A stretch of DNA of 64,000 nucleotides, from NCBI RefSeq assembly GCF_000585395.1, contig NZ_KK073875.1, forward strand, positions 2,964,177 to 3,028,176, written 5' to 3'. Source of the DNA: Saccharibacillus sacchari DSM 19268 (GTDB taxonomy: Bacteria; Bacillota; Bacilli; Paenibacillales; Paenibacillaceae). Below are positions 15,933 to 24,017 of the stretch, in pieces. The translations under genes and the position numbers were made by a program. The notes under the pieces were generated by a model, which was not told the origin of the DNA, ran no database searches, and saw only the letters and a list, made by a program, of their open reading frames with translations. How positions within the stretch are numbered: position 1 is the stretch's first letter; each line of letters begins with the position of its first letter.

Positions 15933-17981
15933 ATGATCTCTGTCCTCGTCACAGGTTTAACGGAGAATTGGAACGGCATGCTTGCCGTTCTGTCGCTGTC
16001 GGTCGCCCTGCTCTCCGCCTATTTAGGCATCGGTTTGGCTACGGCAAAAAGCCGATCGGGCAAGGGGGCGAAGCGGCTATATCCGGCCGTCGCAGCTTTG
16101 GTTCTCGGAACAGGAACCTGGTTGGTCCATGTTATGAGTCTGCTTTCGTATCATCATCGCATTTCGCTCGACTATACGCCGTCCGTTGTTATTGCGGCGA
16201 TTGGGATAGTGAGTTTATCCGCATACATAATGTTTTCGTTATTCGCCAGACAGAAGCCGCTAACAAGCCGGATTGCAGGGGCAGTCTTCGGCGTGGGCGT
16301 TACGTTGATGTCCGCGCTTGGTTTATTTGCCCTCCGGCCCGGGTTGATTGTGGGCATCGACGCGGTTGTCGGCATTTTCTCGGTGGCAATCTTATTCATT
16401 GCTTGTTATTTTGCTCTATACGTGTTGGGGAATTTTCAACGTGCAACCGGATTCAGCCTGTCCAAGCCGGTGGCTTCATTGATTCTGGGGGCGGGAATTT
16501 TCGCGATGCAGTATACCATGCTGGGTTCGTTGCGTATTGATGGCTTGCGTTCGGCGACTGCTATCCTGGGCTATACCGGCTTGCCGTCGTCCTATTTTAT
16601 CGCCGGAGTTTCTGCGCTGATTTCCGTCATTTTGGCAATTACCTGGATCTTCATGGTGTTTGAACGCCGCACGCTTAAGCAGATTGCTTTTCTGGACCCG
16701 CTGACGGGCCTGCGCAATCGCTATGCCCTTGCCGAAGAATCGAATCGCAGATTGGCCGAGGAACGGTTGGGTTCGATGGTGCTTATTAATCTGGATCGTT
16801 TCAAGGTCATTAATGATACGCTGGGCCGCGATCTGGGCGATCTGCTTTTGGCGCATGCGGCGCAGCGCATCCGTACGCGCATCCACGAGCGAGAAGCGCT
16901 GTTCCGCATGGACGGCGATGAATTCTTGCTGGTCGGCGCGGAAAAAGATCCTCATCTGCTGCTGGAGAGGGTCACCCGCATGTTGGAGGAGATCAGCCGC
17001 CCGTATATGATTGAAGGCAATGAGTTATACGTCACGGCGAGCGCGGGCATCAGCTTGTTCCCGATTCACGGCCGGGATCGTGCGACGCTGTTGAAAGCGG
17101 CAGACGCGGCTTTGTATCAGGCCAAGGCATCGGGCAAAGACAAAACGGTATTTTTCAATGCCGGAATCGGCGGGCAGCTCAGTCGCAAGATGGAGCTTGA
17201 AAAAGACCTTCGACTCGCGCTTGAACACGGACAGTTTTTTATCGTGTATCAACCGAAATGGGATGCGCGCCGCGGAAAAGAAGCCGGATTCGAGGCGCTT
17301 CTGCGCTGGCGTCACCCGGAAAAAGGCGTCGTCTCGCCGGGCGAGTTTATTCCGATCGCGGAAGAAACCGGTTTGATCGTACCGATGACCCGCTGGATGC
17401 TGGGCGAAGTATGCCGTTTGAACAAGCGTTGGCATGACGCAGGAAAGTTCCAAGTCTGTATCTCGGTGAATATGTCGTACCGAGTCTTCGAGAGTATGAC
17501 GATCTTCGATATGGTCGACGAAGCGCTGCGTTCCAGCGGACTCCCCGGGCCGATGCTCGAACTGGAGATTACCGAGTCGATCGCGATGAAAAACATGGCA
17601 ATCACGCTCTCCCAGCTTCAACGCGTGCGCGATCTCGGCGTTCAGGTGTCGATGGATGATTTCGGAACCGGACATTCGTCGCTGGGACGACTGGACGAGA
17701 TACCGGTCGATACGCTCAAGATTGATCAATCCTTCGTCAAAAGCAGCGATCTGGCTTCCAAGCAAGCCTTGATTGTCGGCATTATCGGCATTGCAAGGCT
17801 GCTTGACCTGGAGGTGGTAGCCGAAGGCGTCGAGACCGCCGAACAGGCAGAGTTCTTGCTTTCGCGCGGATGTATTTTAATGCAGGGTTATTATTACGGA
17901 CGTCCTATGCTGCCCGAGGAAGTAGAAGCCGGAGCATGGCGAATCAACTCGGCTCCAAACGGTGCGGCTCGAGCGGATTAG
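15933..17981 (+). CDS. Membrane MHYT-like / GGDEF / EAL cyclic-di-GMP protein
   Basis: A 682-residue protein with about seven N-terminal helices (residues 1-235) resembling an MHYT sensor, a GGDEF domain (about 245-405) and an EAL domain (about 425-670). The MHYT motifs are eroded: the first reads L-V-H-V-M, and the second reads A-M-Q-Y-T with Gln instead of His. The diguanylate cyclase motif is D-G-D-E-F (residues 327-331), with the first Gly replaced. The EAL side looks complete: E-A-L, E-I-T-E-S, D-D-F-G-T-G, K-I-D and A-E-G-V-E-T are present. I infer net phosphodiesterase activity with the GGDEF domain perhaps regulatory. The ribosome site is weak (GTGGG). Confidence 0.88.
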   Translation: MISVLVTGLTENWNGMLAVLSLSVALLSAYLGIGLATAKSRSGKGAKRLYPAVAALVLGTGTWLVHVMSLLSYHHRISLDYTPSVVIAAIGIVSLSAYIMFSLFARQKPLTSRIAGAVFGVGVTLMSALGLFALRPGLIVGIDAVVGIFSVAILFIACYFALYVLGNFQRATGFSLSKPVASLILGAGIFAMQYTMLGSLRIDGLRSATAILGYTGLPSSYFIAGVSALISVILAITWIFMVFERRTLKQIAFLDPLTGLRNRYALAEESNRRLAEERLGSMVLINLDRFKVINDTLGRDLGDLLLAHAAQRIRTRIHEREALFRMDGDEFLLVGAEKDPHLLLERVTRMLEEISRPYMIEGNELYVTASAGISLFPIHGRDRATLLKAADAALYQAKASGKDKTVFFNAGIGGQLSRKMELEKDLRLALEHGQFFIVYQPKWDARRGKEAGFEALLRWRHPEKGVVSPGEFIPIAEETGLIVPMTRWMLGEVCRLNKRWHDAGKFQVCISVNMSYRVFESMTIFDMVDEALRSSGLPGPMLELEITESIAMKNMAITLSQLQRVRDLGVQVSMDDFGTGHSSLGRLDEIPVDTLKIDQSFVKSSDLASKQALIVGIIGIARLLDLEVVAEGVETAEQAEFLLSRGCILMQGYYYGRPMLPEEVEAGAWRINSAPNGAARAD

Positions 17982-18136
17982 CGATATCGCGCAGCAATAT
18001 CCTGTAACGGTTATACATAGAAGCAGACACTGAATTTACTTTTGAGGTTGCTGCCGTCGTCTCTTCTTCTCGTGGGTAATAATGAGAACGGGAACCGGCT
18101 AACCGGTTCGCAACGAAGCGAACGGGAGATGAGCGT

Positions 18137-19087
18137 ATGCGTTGGGGAAAAGCAATGTTGGTTTATAACCGCAAAGCGGGTAAGGAAAAGGCCGATCAGC
18201 TTGGTGAAGTCGTTGCGGCATTGGCCGGCGAAGTGGGTGAGCTGACGCTTGTGCAGACGGCGGAACCCGGCGACGGCGAGAAAATATGCCGCGATCGCGG
18301 CAGCGATCAAGACCTGCTGCTTGTGCTCGGCGGAGACGGAACCGTGCACGAGTGCATAAACGGCGCCGCCGAAGCTGCCGAGCCGCCCGAAATCGCCATT
18401 TTGCCGGGCGGTACCTGCAATGATTTTGCGCGGACGCTGGGATTGCCGATGCAGGTGGGGCGTGCTGCGGAGGAAATATTGGCCGGGCGCGTGCGCGATA
18501 CGGATGTCGGGAAGGTGAACGGTCGGATTTTTACCAATTTCGTGGGCATCGGGCTGATTACGGATACGTCGGAAAATATCGATTCGGACCAAAAAGAACG
18601 AATGGGCAAGCTGAGCTACTTTCTGAGTACGCTTCGAACGCTGCGTCAGGCTGAACCTTTCCGCTTCCGGCTTACTCATGAAGAAGGCGTTGTCGACAGC
18701 GAGGCCGTGATGATTCTTGTCGCCAACGGCCGCTCGTTGGGTACGGCCAAGCTGCCTTTCGCCGGAGAAGGGGTTCAGGACGGAATGCTGGATGTTCTGA
18801 TCGTGCGCGAAGCCGGTTTATCGCTGGCCTGGCAGGTCATCAACGGCGGCGACCTGACCGATTATCGGGAGAGCGGCGGCATCATCGAATACATTCGGAC
18901 GCCTTCGCTTCGGATCGATACGGACGAACCCAAAGGCATCGACAGCGACGGCGAAATCTATCTCCAAACGCCCGCGGAAATTTCCGTAGTGCCTTCGAAG
19001 CTCCGTTTTTTCTATGGACCGAATGCAGACGCGAACAGGATCGAAGACGGCGACGCCGGGATGGATGCCACGCCTTCCGGAGGTTGA
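18137..19087 (+). CDS. Diacylglycerol/lipid kinase family protein (YegS/DagK type)
   Basis: A 316-residue protein with the DAG-kinase catalytic domain: G-G-D-G-T-V-H-E near residue 65, followed by the L-P-G-G-T-C-N-D-F-A-R motif near 93. The C-terminal beta-sandwich (about 140-300) is typical of YegS/DgkB folds. The family phosphorylates diacylglycerol or related lipids at the membrane, recycling lipid from lipoteichoic-acid synthesis in Gram-positives. The C-terminal tail (residues 300-316) is acidic and not part of the fold. The start at 18137 follows GGGAG. Confidence 0.88.
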   Translation: MRWGKAMLVYNRKAGKEKADQLGEVVAALAGEVGELTLVQTAEPGDGEKICRDRGSDQDLLLVLGGDGTVHECINGAAEAAEPPEIAILPGGTCNDFARTLGLPMQVGRAAEEILAGRVRDTDVGKVNGRIFTNFVGIGLITDTSENIDSDQKERMGKLSYFLSTLRTLRQAEPFRFRLTHEEGVVDSEAVMILVANGRSLGTAKLPFAGEGVQDGMLDVLIVREAGLSLAWQVINGGDLTDYRESGGIIEYIRTPSLRIDTDEPKGIDSDGEIYLQTPAEISVVPSKLRFFYGPNADANRIEDGDAGMDATPSGG

Positions 19088-19111
19088 GTTTTCTCGAATA
19101 CGTTGGATTTA

Positions 19112-19157
19112 CCAGCCGGCAAGCGAAGTTATTCGTGCGTCGGCTGTTTGGTATTTT
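19112..19157 (+). terminator. Possible terminator after lipid kinase gene
   Basis: AGCCG-GC-AAGCGAA pairs imperfectly with TTCGTG-CG-TCGGCT, followed by a short T-rich stretch; weaker than others in the window. Confidence 0.45.
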
Positions 19158-19177
19158 GCTGTTTTTAAAATAAGGGA

Positions 19178-19229
19178 TTGACCAAAAATGACCCATGAGT
19201 CATAATGTTGTTCAATGACCCGTGAGTCA
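19178..19229 (+). promoter_or_regulatory. Promoter with two operator copies upstream of MMPL transporter
   Basis: TTGACC (19178-19183) and CATAAT (19201-19206) are spaced 17 bases. The palindrome TGACCCATGAGTCA lies between and over them (19189-19202) and a second copy, TGACCCGTGAGTCA, follows at 19216-19229, 27 bases on. Binding there should block polymerase, so a dimeric repressor (TetR/MarR type, not encoded here) is expected. Confidence 0.7.
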
Positions 19230-19304
19230 CAGGGAGCGGCGCAAAATTTCGGGGGAACTTTTCGCAGCGGGGAAATTTGATCACAGAGAGAAGGAAGACC
19301 TAGG

Positions 19305-21554
19305 ATGTCGAACCAAGAGAGAACTGGCAGAGAAAAAAAAGGAGCCTCCGGCGCCTTGTCCGGACCGATCGGACGTTGGGTGGTAGTGGGGATTTGGATT
19401 GCGGCAGCCATTCTGCTAAATGTAATGTGGCCCGGGATTAACGAACGCGAGGATAACGCTGCTGCCGACTTGAGCGATGCGTATCCATCCGTTCAAGCGG
19501 CGCAGGTCGCGGAGCGCGAATTCCCGGGAGACGGCGGACAACCCGCGCTGTTGGTGTGGAACCGCAGCGGCGGCTTAAGCGACGAAGACTTGAATCAGTT
19601 GGCTGCTTTGACGGAGTCGTTGGAAGCGGAGCCGTTAGCGAGTCAGGAAGGGGTACTGCCGCTGCATCAGCTTCCTGCTCCTGCGCGCCAGTCCCTGTTA
19701 TCGGAAGACGGAAGCACGATCGTCCTGCCGATTACGCTGGACGAAGCCGCGGATACGGACGGGCTCAAAGAAAGCGTCGAGCAGTTGAAGGAGAGGGCCG
19801 TCTCGATTACGGGCGGCGATCCGTTCGAGACGGCAACCGGCACAAGCGAGCTGTCCGCCCGCGTAACCGGACCGGTCGGCATCGCGATCGACGGCGGCGC
19901 GTTATTCCAAAATGCCGACGTATCGCTGCTGATCGCGACCGTCGTGTTGGTGCTGGTCATTCTGCTGTTGATCTACCGTTCGCCGATTCTGGCTTTTATC
20001 CCGATCGTGGCCGTAGGCTTCGCGTATCTGGTGATCAGCCCGATTCTCGGCACGATGGCCGATCGGGGCTGGATCACGGCGGATGCGCAAGGCATCTCGA
20101 TCATGACCGTCTTGCTGTTCGGTGCGGGTACGGACTATTGTTTGTTCCTGATTACCCGATTCCGGCAGTGCCTGACGGAGACCACCAGCAAACGCGAAGC
20201 GTTGAAAGACGCGATCTCCGGTTCGTCCGGCGCGATCGCCATGAGCGGACTTACGGTCGTTTTGTCGCTGTTCACTTTGCTGCTGGCGCAATACGGCGCG
20301 TATCACCGTTTTGCCGTGCCGTTCGGCGTGGCGATTCTGATCATGGGCATCGCCAGCCTGACGCTTGTCCCGGCTATGCTCGCGATTATCGGCCGGGCTT
20401 CGTTCTTCCCGTTCGTGCCGCGCACGCCGGAGATGGAAGAAGAGCGTGCCAAGCGCCGGAACAAACCCGTCACTCATCGAAAAAGAAAAAAAGACAGCCG
20501 CATCGGCCGTGTCGTCACGGAGCGTCCATGGACGGTCGTTATCGCTTCGCTGATCATATTGGGCGGCCTGGCGGCGGCTTCGTCACAAATTCGCTTTACT
20601 TATGATTTGTTATCTTCGTTCCCGTCGGACATGCCGTCGGTCGAAGGCTTCGATACGATCGCGGAAGGCTTCTCGCCGGGCGAATTGGCTCCCGTTCAAG
20701 TGATCGTCGACAGTGAAGGAAAAGAAAGCGATCTGGCGGCGCGTCTGACCGACCTGCCTTTCGTTGACGCGGTCGCCGAGCCGGAGACGGGGGCCGAAAA
20801 CGCGAACATGCTGCTCTACAGCGTGAAGCTGAACGTCAATCCTTACTCGAACGAAGCAATGGACGACGTAGCGGAGCTGCGTTCGACCGCCGAGACTGCG
20901 CTGAGCGGTGCAGGAATCGCCGCTCCGGATCAAAAAGTCTGGATCGGCGGCCAAACGGCCACGCAGACCGATACCCGAGCCGCGACCGAACGCGATACCG
21001 ATCTGATCATCCCCGTCGTCATCGGTTTGATCTCGCTGCTTCTGCTCGCCTACCTGCGCTCCGTAGTCGCGACCGTCTATCTGATCGCCACCGTCGTTCT
21101 GTCCTATTTTTCCGCGCTGGGTCTGGGTTGGCTCATTCTGCATTACGGGCTGGGACAAGAAGCGATTCAGGGAGCGATTCCGCTGTACGCCTTCGTATTC
21201 CTGGTGGCATTGGGCGAGGACTATAACATTTTCATGGTCTCGAGTATTTGGAAAAAGAGCCGATCCCTCCCGCTGAAGCGCGCGATTCGCGAAGGCGTAG
21301 GCGAGACGGGAACCGTGATCACCTCGGCAGGCGTGATTCTGGCAGGCACCTTCGCAGTACTTGCGACGCTGCCGATTCAAGTGCTGGTTCAGTTCGGCGT
21401 CGTCGCGGCATTGGGCGTTCTGCTGGATACCTTCATCGTGCGTCCGTTCCTGGTTCCCGCGATTACGCGTCTGCTCGGCCGCGCCGCGTTTTGGCCGGGG
21501 CGCGCGCCGCAGCAGCTGGAAGAGGACGGCAACACGAACGAAATTCGCGCTTGA
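19305..21554 (+). CDS. MMPL/RND-family membrane transporter
   Basis: A 749-residue protein with twelve predicted helices in two RND-like halves: one N-terminal helix (about 20-42), an extracytoplasmic domain (about 50-200), a five-helix block, a cytoplasmic basic linker (about 380-400), then the second half. The conserved T-D-Y motif is present in the first half (G-A-G-T-D-Y near residue 277) and as G-E-D-Y in the second (near 638). MMPL/YdfJ-type proteins export lipids, siderophores or hydrophobic toxins by proton-motive force. Transcribed alone from the operator-bearing promoter just upstream; inducible export is inferred. Confidence 0.9.
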   Translation: MSNQERTGREKKGASGALSGPIGRWVVVGIWIAAAILLNVMWPGINEREDNAAADLSDAYPSVQAAQVAEREFPGDGGQPALLVWNRSGGLSDEDLNQLAALTESLEAEPLASQEGVLPLHQLPAPARQSLLSEDGSTIVLPITLDEAADTDGLKESVEQLKERAVSITGGDPFETATGTSELSARVTGPVGIAIDGGALFQNADVSLLIATVVLVLVILLLIYRSPILAFIPIVAVGFAYLVISPILGTMADRGWITADAQGISIMTVLLFGAGTDYCLFLITRFRQCLTETTSKREALKDAISGSSGAIAMSGLTVVLSLFTLLLAQYGAYHRFAVPFGVAILIMGIASLTLVPAMLAIIGRASFFPFVPRTPEMEEERAKRRNKPVTHRKRKKDSRIGRVVTERPWTVVIASLIILGGLAAASSQIRFTYDLLSSFPSDMPSVEGFDTIAEGFSPGELAPVQVIVDSEGKESDLAARLTDLPFVDAVAEPETGAENANMLLYSVKLNVNPYSNEAMDDVAELRSTAETALSGAGIAAPDQKVWIGGQTATQTDTRAATERDTDLIIPVVIGLISLLLLAYLRSVVATVYLIATVVLSYFSALGLGWLILHYGLGQEAIQGAIPLYAFVFLVALGEDYNIFMVSSIWKKSRSLPLKRAIREGVGETGTVITSAGVILAGTFAVLATLPIQVLVQFGVVAALGVLLDTFIVRPFLVPAITRLLGRAAFWPGRAPQQLEEDGNTNEIRA

Positions 21555-21788
21555 TGCGCGGTTGCGGCCCGACCCTTCGCGCCGTGATCGTTCGTAAGCC
21601 GAAGCGCCGATTACTCCCGTCCGACCTTCGCGTCCGAATGGAAAAATATACGGGGAAAACGATCTTTTTAATTTGCCGGATTGCCTTTACTCCCTTCCTT
21701 GCAAGCTTCATAATAAATAGTGTTGTGACGGGTAGGTAACAATAGAGGAAATTCTACGGGTATCATTAAGCTTTAAGGAGTGGAACGT

Positions 21789-22739
21789 TTGAAAACACCA
21801 GTATATTTCAATCATGACGGCGGAGTAGACGATCTGGTCTCGCTGTTTCTGTTGCTGCAAATGGAAGATGTGGAAGTCACGGGCGTATCGGTGATTCCGG
21901 CAGACGGATATTTGGAGCCGGCGACCGATGCCAGCCGTAAGATTATCGATCGTTTCGGAAAAGGCAAAAGCGTCGAAGTGGCCAAGTCCAATTCGCGCGG
22001 CAAAAATCCGTTCCCGGCCGAGTGGCGCATGCACTCGTTCCTGGTCGATGCTCTTCCGCTGCTTAACGAGTCGGGCAAAATGGAAGCTCCGTTGTCGGAC
22101 CTTCCTGCGCATCTCCATCTGATCGAGACGGTAAAGCGTACGGAAGGACAGACGACGCTGCTATTCACCGGCCCGCTGACCGACCTTGCTCGCGCATTGG
22201 ACGAAGCGCCGGAGATCGAAGAGAAAATTTCGCGCCTGTTCTGGATGGGCGGCACGTTCGAGACGGGCAACGTTCAAGAACCTGAACATGACGGTACGGC
22301 GGAGTGGAACGTGTTCTGGGACCCGGAATCCGCGGATCGCGTGTTCCGCACGGGCATCGAGATCGACCTGGTCGCGCTGGAGAGCACGAACAAGGTTCCT
22401 CTGACGCTGGCCGTGCGCAACCGCTGGGCATCCGAGCGTCGTTACGAAGGCGTCGACTTCCTGGGCCAATGCTATGCATTCTGCCCGCCGCTGGTCTACA
22501 TGGAAACCAACTCGACCTACTATCTGTGGGACGTGCTGACTACCGCTTCGCTGGGCAAACCGGAACTGGTTGAACGCCGCACCGTCAACGCGATCGTCAT
22601 CCCGGACGGCCCGAGCCAAGGCCGCACGGTCGAGACCGCCGACGGACGTCCCGTGCAGCTGGTATACGACGTGAACGCGGAAGGCTTCTTCGACTACATC
22701 ACGGAGTTGGCTAAAGAATCGGCACCGAAACGCTACTAA
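21789..22739 (+). CDS. Inosine/uridine-preferring nucleoside hydrolase family protein
   Basis: A 316-residue member of the IUNH family, which hydrolyses the N-glycosidic bond of nucleosides. The N-terminal Ca-binding motif reads H-D-G-G-V-D-D near residue 9 rather than D-T-D-x-G-x-D-D, and E-W-N-V-F-W-D-P near 170 supplies another conserved acidic site. I choose TTG 21789 because AAGGAG ends eight bases before it; a GTG at 21780 is inside that site. The altered first acidic residue makes substrate or activity uncertain. The end of the gene overlaps the first of three tandem hairpins. Confidence 0.82.
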   Translation: MKTPVYFNHDGGVDDLVSLFLLLQMEDVEVTGVSVIPADGYLEPATDASRKIIDRFGKGKSVEVAKSNSRGKNPFPAEWRMHSFLVDALPLLNESGKMEAPLSDLPAHLHLIETVKRTEGQTTLLFTGPLTDLARALDEAPEIEEKISRLFWMGGTFETGNVQEPEHDGTAEWNVFWDPESADRVFRTGIEIDLVALESTNKVPLTLAVRNRWASERRYEGVDFLGQCYAFCPPLVYMETNSTYYLWDVLTTASLGKPELVERRTVNAIVIPDGPSQGRTVETADGRPVQLVYDVNAEGFFDYITELAKESAPKRY

Positions 22740-22866
22740 CCTGCGTTTCGGTTGCGCGTCTTACCGCGTAAGCCGATCCCGAAACGCTATTAGACTTACG
22801 TTTCGGTTACGCGTCTTACTGCGTAAGCCGATCCCGAAACGTTACTAGACCTGCGTTTCGGTTTTC
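22724..22866 (+). repeat. Three tandem copies of a stop-codon hairpin (55-bp unit)
   Basis: CCGAAACG...CGTTTCGG hairpins occur at 22724-22752 (spanning the stop codon), 22778-22806 and 22833-22861, with period near 55 bases; only the last is followed by TTTT. The intervening segments (CGCGTCTTACYGCGTAAGCCGATC) are also duplicated. Confidence 0.85.
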
Positions 22867-22881
22867 TCTACGCCAAATTGG

Positions 22882-22922
22882 AAAGCTCGTCTTCTGCGAT
22901 CGCAGAAGGCGGGCTTTTTTTG
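22882..22922 (+). terminator. Strong terminator after tandem hairpins
   Basis: AAAGCTCGTCTTCTGCGAT and the complementary TCGCAGAAGGCGGGCTTT form a long stem with a few mismatches, followed by seven T residues. Confidence 0.88.
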
Positions 22923-22966
22923 CGGTCGACACTTGTTTTTCTATATACCTAATTTTCAAGAGTTTG

Positions 22967-23140
22967 AAATGTTGACGTTTTGCACGTATTTTCTCCCGAA
23001 ACTACACGTTGTGACGCCAATGCTTACGTATGGTCAACATTTTTTGCGTAAAACAAGGATTTGATCGAAAAAAGATAAAAATGTTGACCTAACGTCAGCA
23101 TATGCTTCTCAAAGTCGCTTTAATGCAAGGAAATGTTGAT
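22967..23140. promoter_or_regulatory. Four AAATGTTGAY motifs upstream of dps
   Basis: The 10-mer AAATGTTGAC/T occurs at 22967-22976, 23079-23088 and 23131-23140 and inverted at 23033-23042, within an AT-rich gap of about 430 bases that has no gene. Spacing is irregular. It may be a regulator site cluster; no known consensus recognised. Confidence 0.4.
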
Positions 23141-23298
23141 CTCATGCACACATTTTCAAACCGGATTGGCTTACGTGTTTGATTAAGCTGTATGCAGAAA
23201 GAACCAAGTCGAATGCCTGCTGTCCGCGGCCTTTTGTTAACGGGTTTTCAATACCAAAAAACTTTCCTAAACCCCTCGCTTTTTAACCGGAACGATGC

Positions 23299-23330
23299 TA
23301 TAATTTAAACAGGAATTAGAATAAGTCTAA
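23299..23330 (+). promoter_or_regulatory. dps promoter -10 and PerR/Fur-type box
   Basis: TATAAT (23299-23304) is preceded by TGC, and TTAGAATAAGTCTAA (23316-23330) is a 7-1-7 palindrome fitting the PerR box of Bacillus peroxide genes. Its position just downstream of the -10 would let PerR repress and peroxide derepress dps. Confidence 0.7.
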
Positions 23331-23357
23331 ATTTAAAATAAAGGGAGCGAATATAAA

Positions 23358-23831
23358 ATGGAAACTGTAAAAACGAACGTGAACGTGGATACGACGGCTG
23401 AGCTGCACCGCGCATTGAACAAACAAGTGGCTGACTGGTCGGTGCTGTACGCCAAGCTGCATAACTTCCATTGGTACGTGAAAGGCTCGAACTTCTTCAC
23501 GCTGCATGCCAAATTCGAAGAGTTCTACAACGCGGCCGCAGCACGCATGGACGAAGTGGCTGAACGCCTGCTGACGATCGGCGGATCGCCGGCCGCTACG
23601 CTTCGCGAGCACCTCGCGCTGACAAGCATCACGGAAGCAACAGGCAGAGAAACGGCCGACGAGATGGTTGAAGCGCTGATTCGCGACTTCCGTACGGAAG
23701 CATCCGAACTGCAAGAAGCGATCGAAATCGCCGGTTCGTTGGACGACAAAGCGACGGAAGACATGCTGATCGGCCTGAAAGCCGAAGTTGAAAAAGACGC
23801 TTGGATGCTGGAAGCATACCTGGGTCGTTAA
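23358..23831 (+). CDS. dps: Dps/MrgA-family ferritin-like DNA-protection protein
   Basis: A 157-residue Dps-family protein. The inter-subunit ferroxidase residues are visible: His in N-F-H-W-Y near residue 36, then Asp/Glu in F-E-E-F-Y and M-D-E-V-A-E (about 55-75). Such proteins form 12-mers that oxidise and store iron using peroxide and coat DNA. A typical AAAGGGAGCG ribosome site and a PerR-like box lie upstream, matching peroxide-inducible mrgA of B. subtilis. It is monocistronic, with a terminator just after. Confidence 0.92.
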   Translation: METVKTNVNVDTTAELHRALNKQVADWSVLYAKLHNFHWYVKGSNFFTLHAKFEEFYNAAAARMDEVAERLLTIGGSPAATLREHLALTSITEATGRETADEMVEALIRDFRTEASELQEAIEIAGSLDDKATEDMLIGLKAEVEKDAWMLEAYLGR

Positions 23832-23851
23832 TCCGCATAGATTAGGAACGG

Positions 23852-23902
23852 AGCCGGAGTGGGTCTGCCTGCGATAAGCAGGAGCGCCTACTCCGGCTTT
23901 TT
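23852..23902 (+). terminator. Terminator after dps
   Basis: AGCCGGAGT pairs with ACTCCGGCT across a loop that itself contains CCTGC/GCAGG; T-run follows. Confidence 0.85.
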
Positions 23903-24017
23903 GGCGTATCGAATTTTCGACACCAAATCTCCCCGAACAGGCCGCTTATTTTCTAACGTACTGCTTTATGATACAAAGAGATGTGATTGAGATCATTTAC
24001 AAGACGAGGTGTCGAGG

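Noticed and set aside
15668..16540. A 290-codon plus-strand frame crossing the hairpin repeat and the 5' end of the MHYT/GGDEF/EAL gene
   Set aside because: It runs through a repeat and then out of frame in a clearly coding gene; the translation is Arg/Cys-rich and unlike a folded protein.
22724..22866. CRISPR-like or attachment-site array
   Set aside because: The repeats are contiguous duplications including the between-hairpin segments, with no variable spacers and no integrase nearby.
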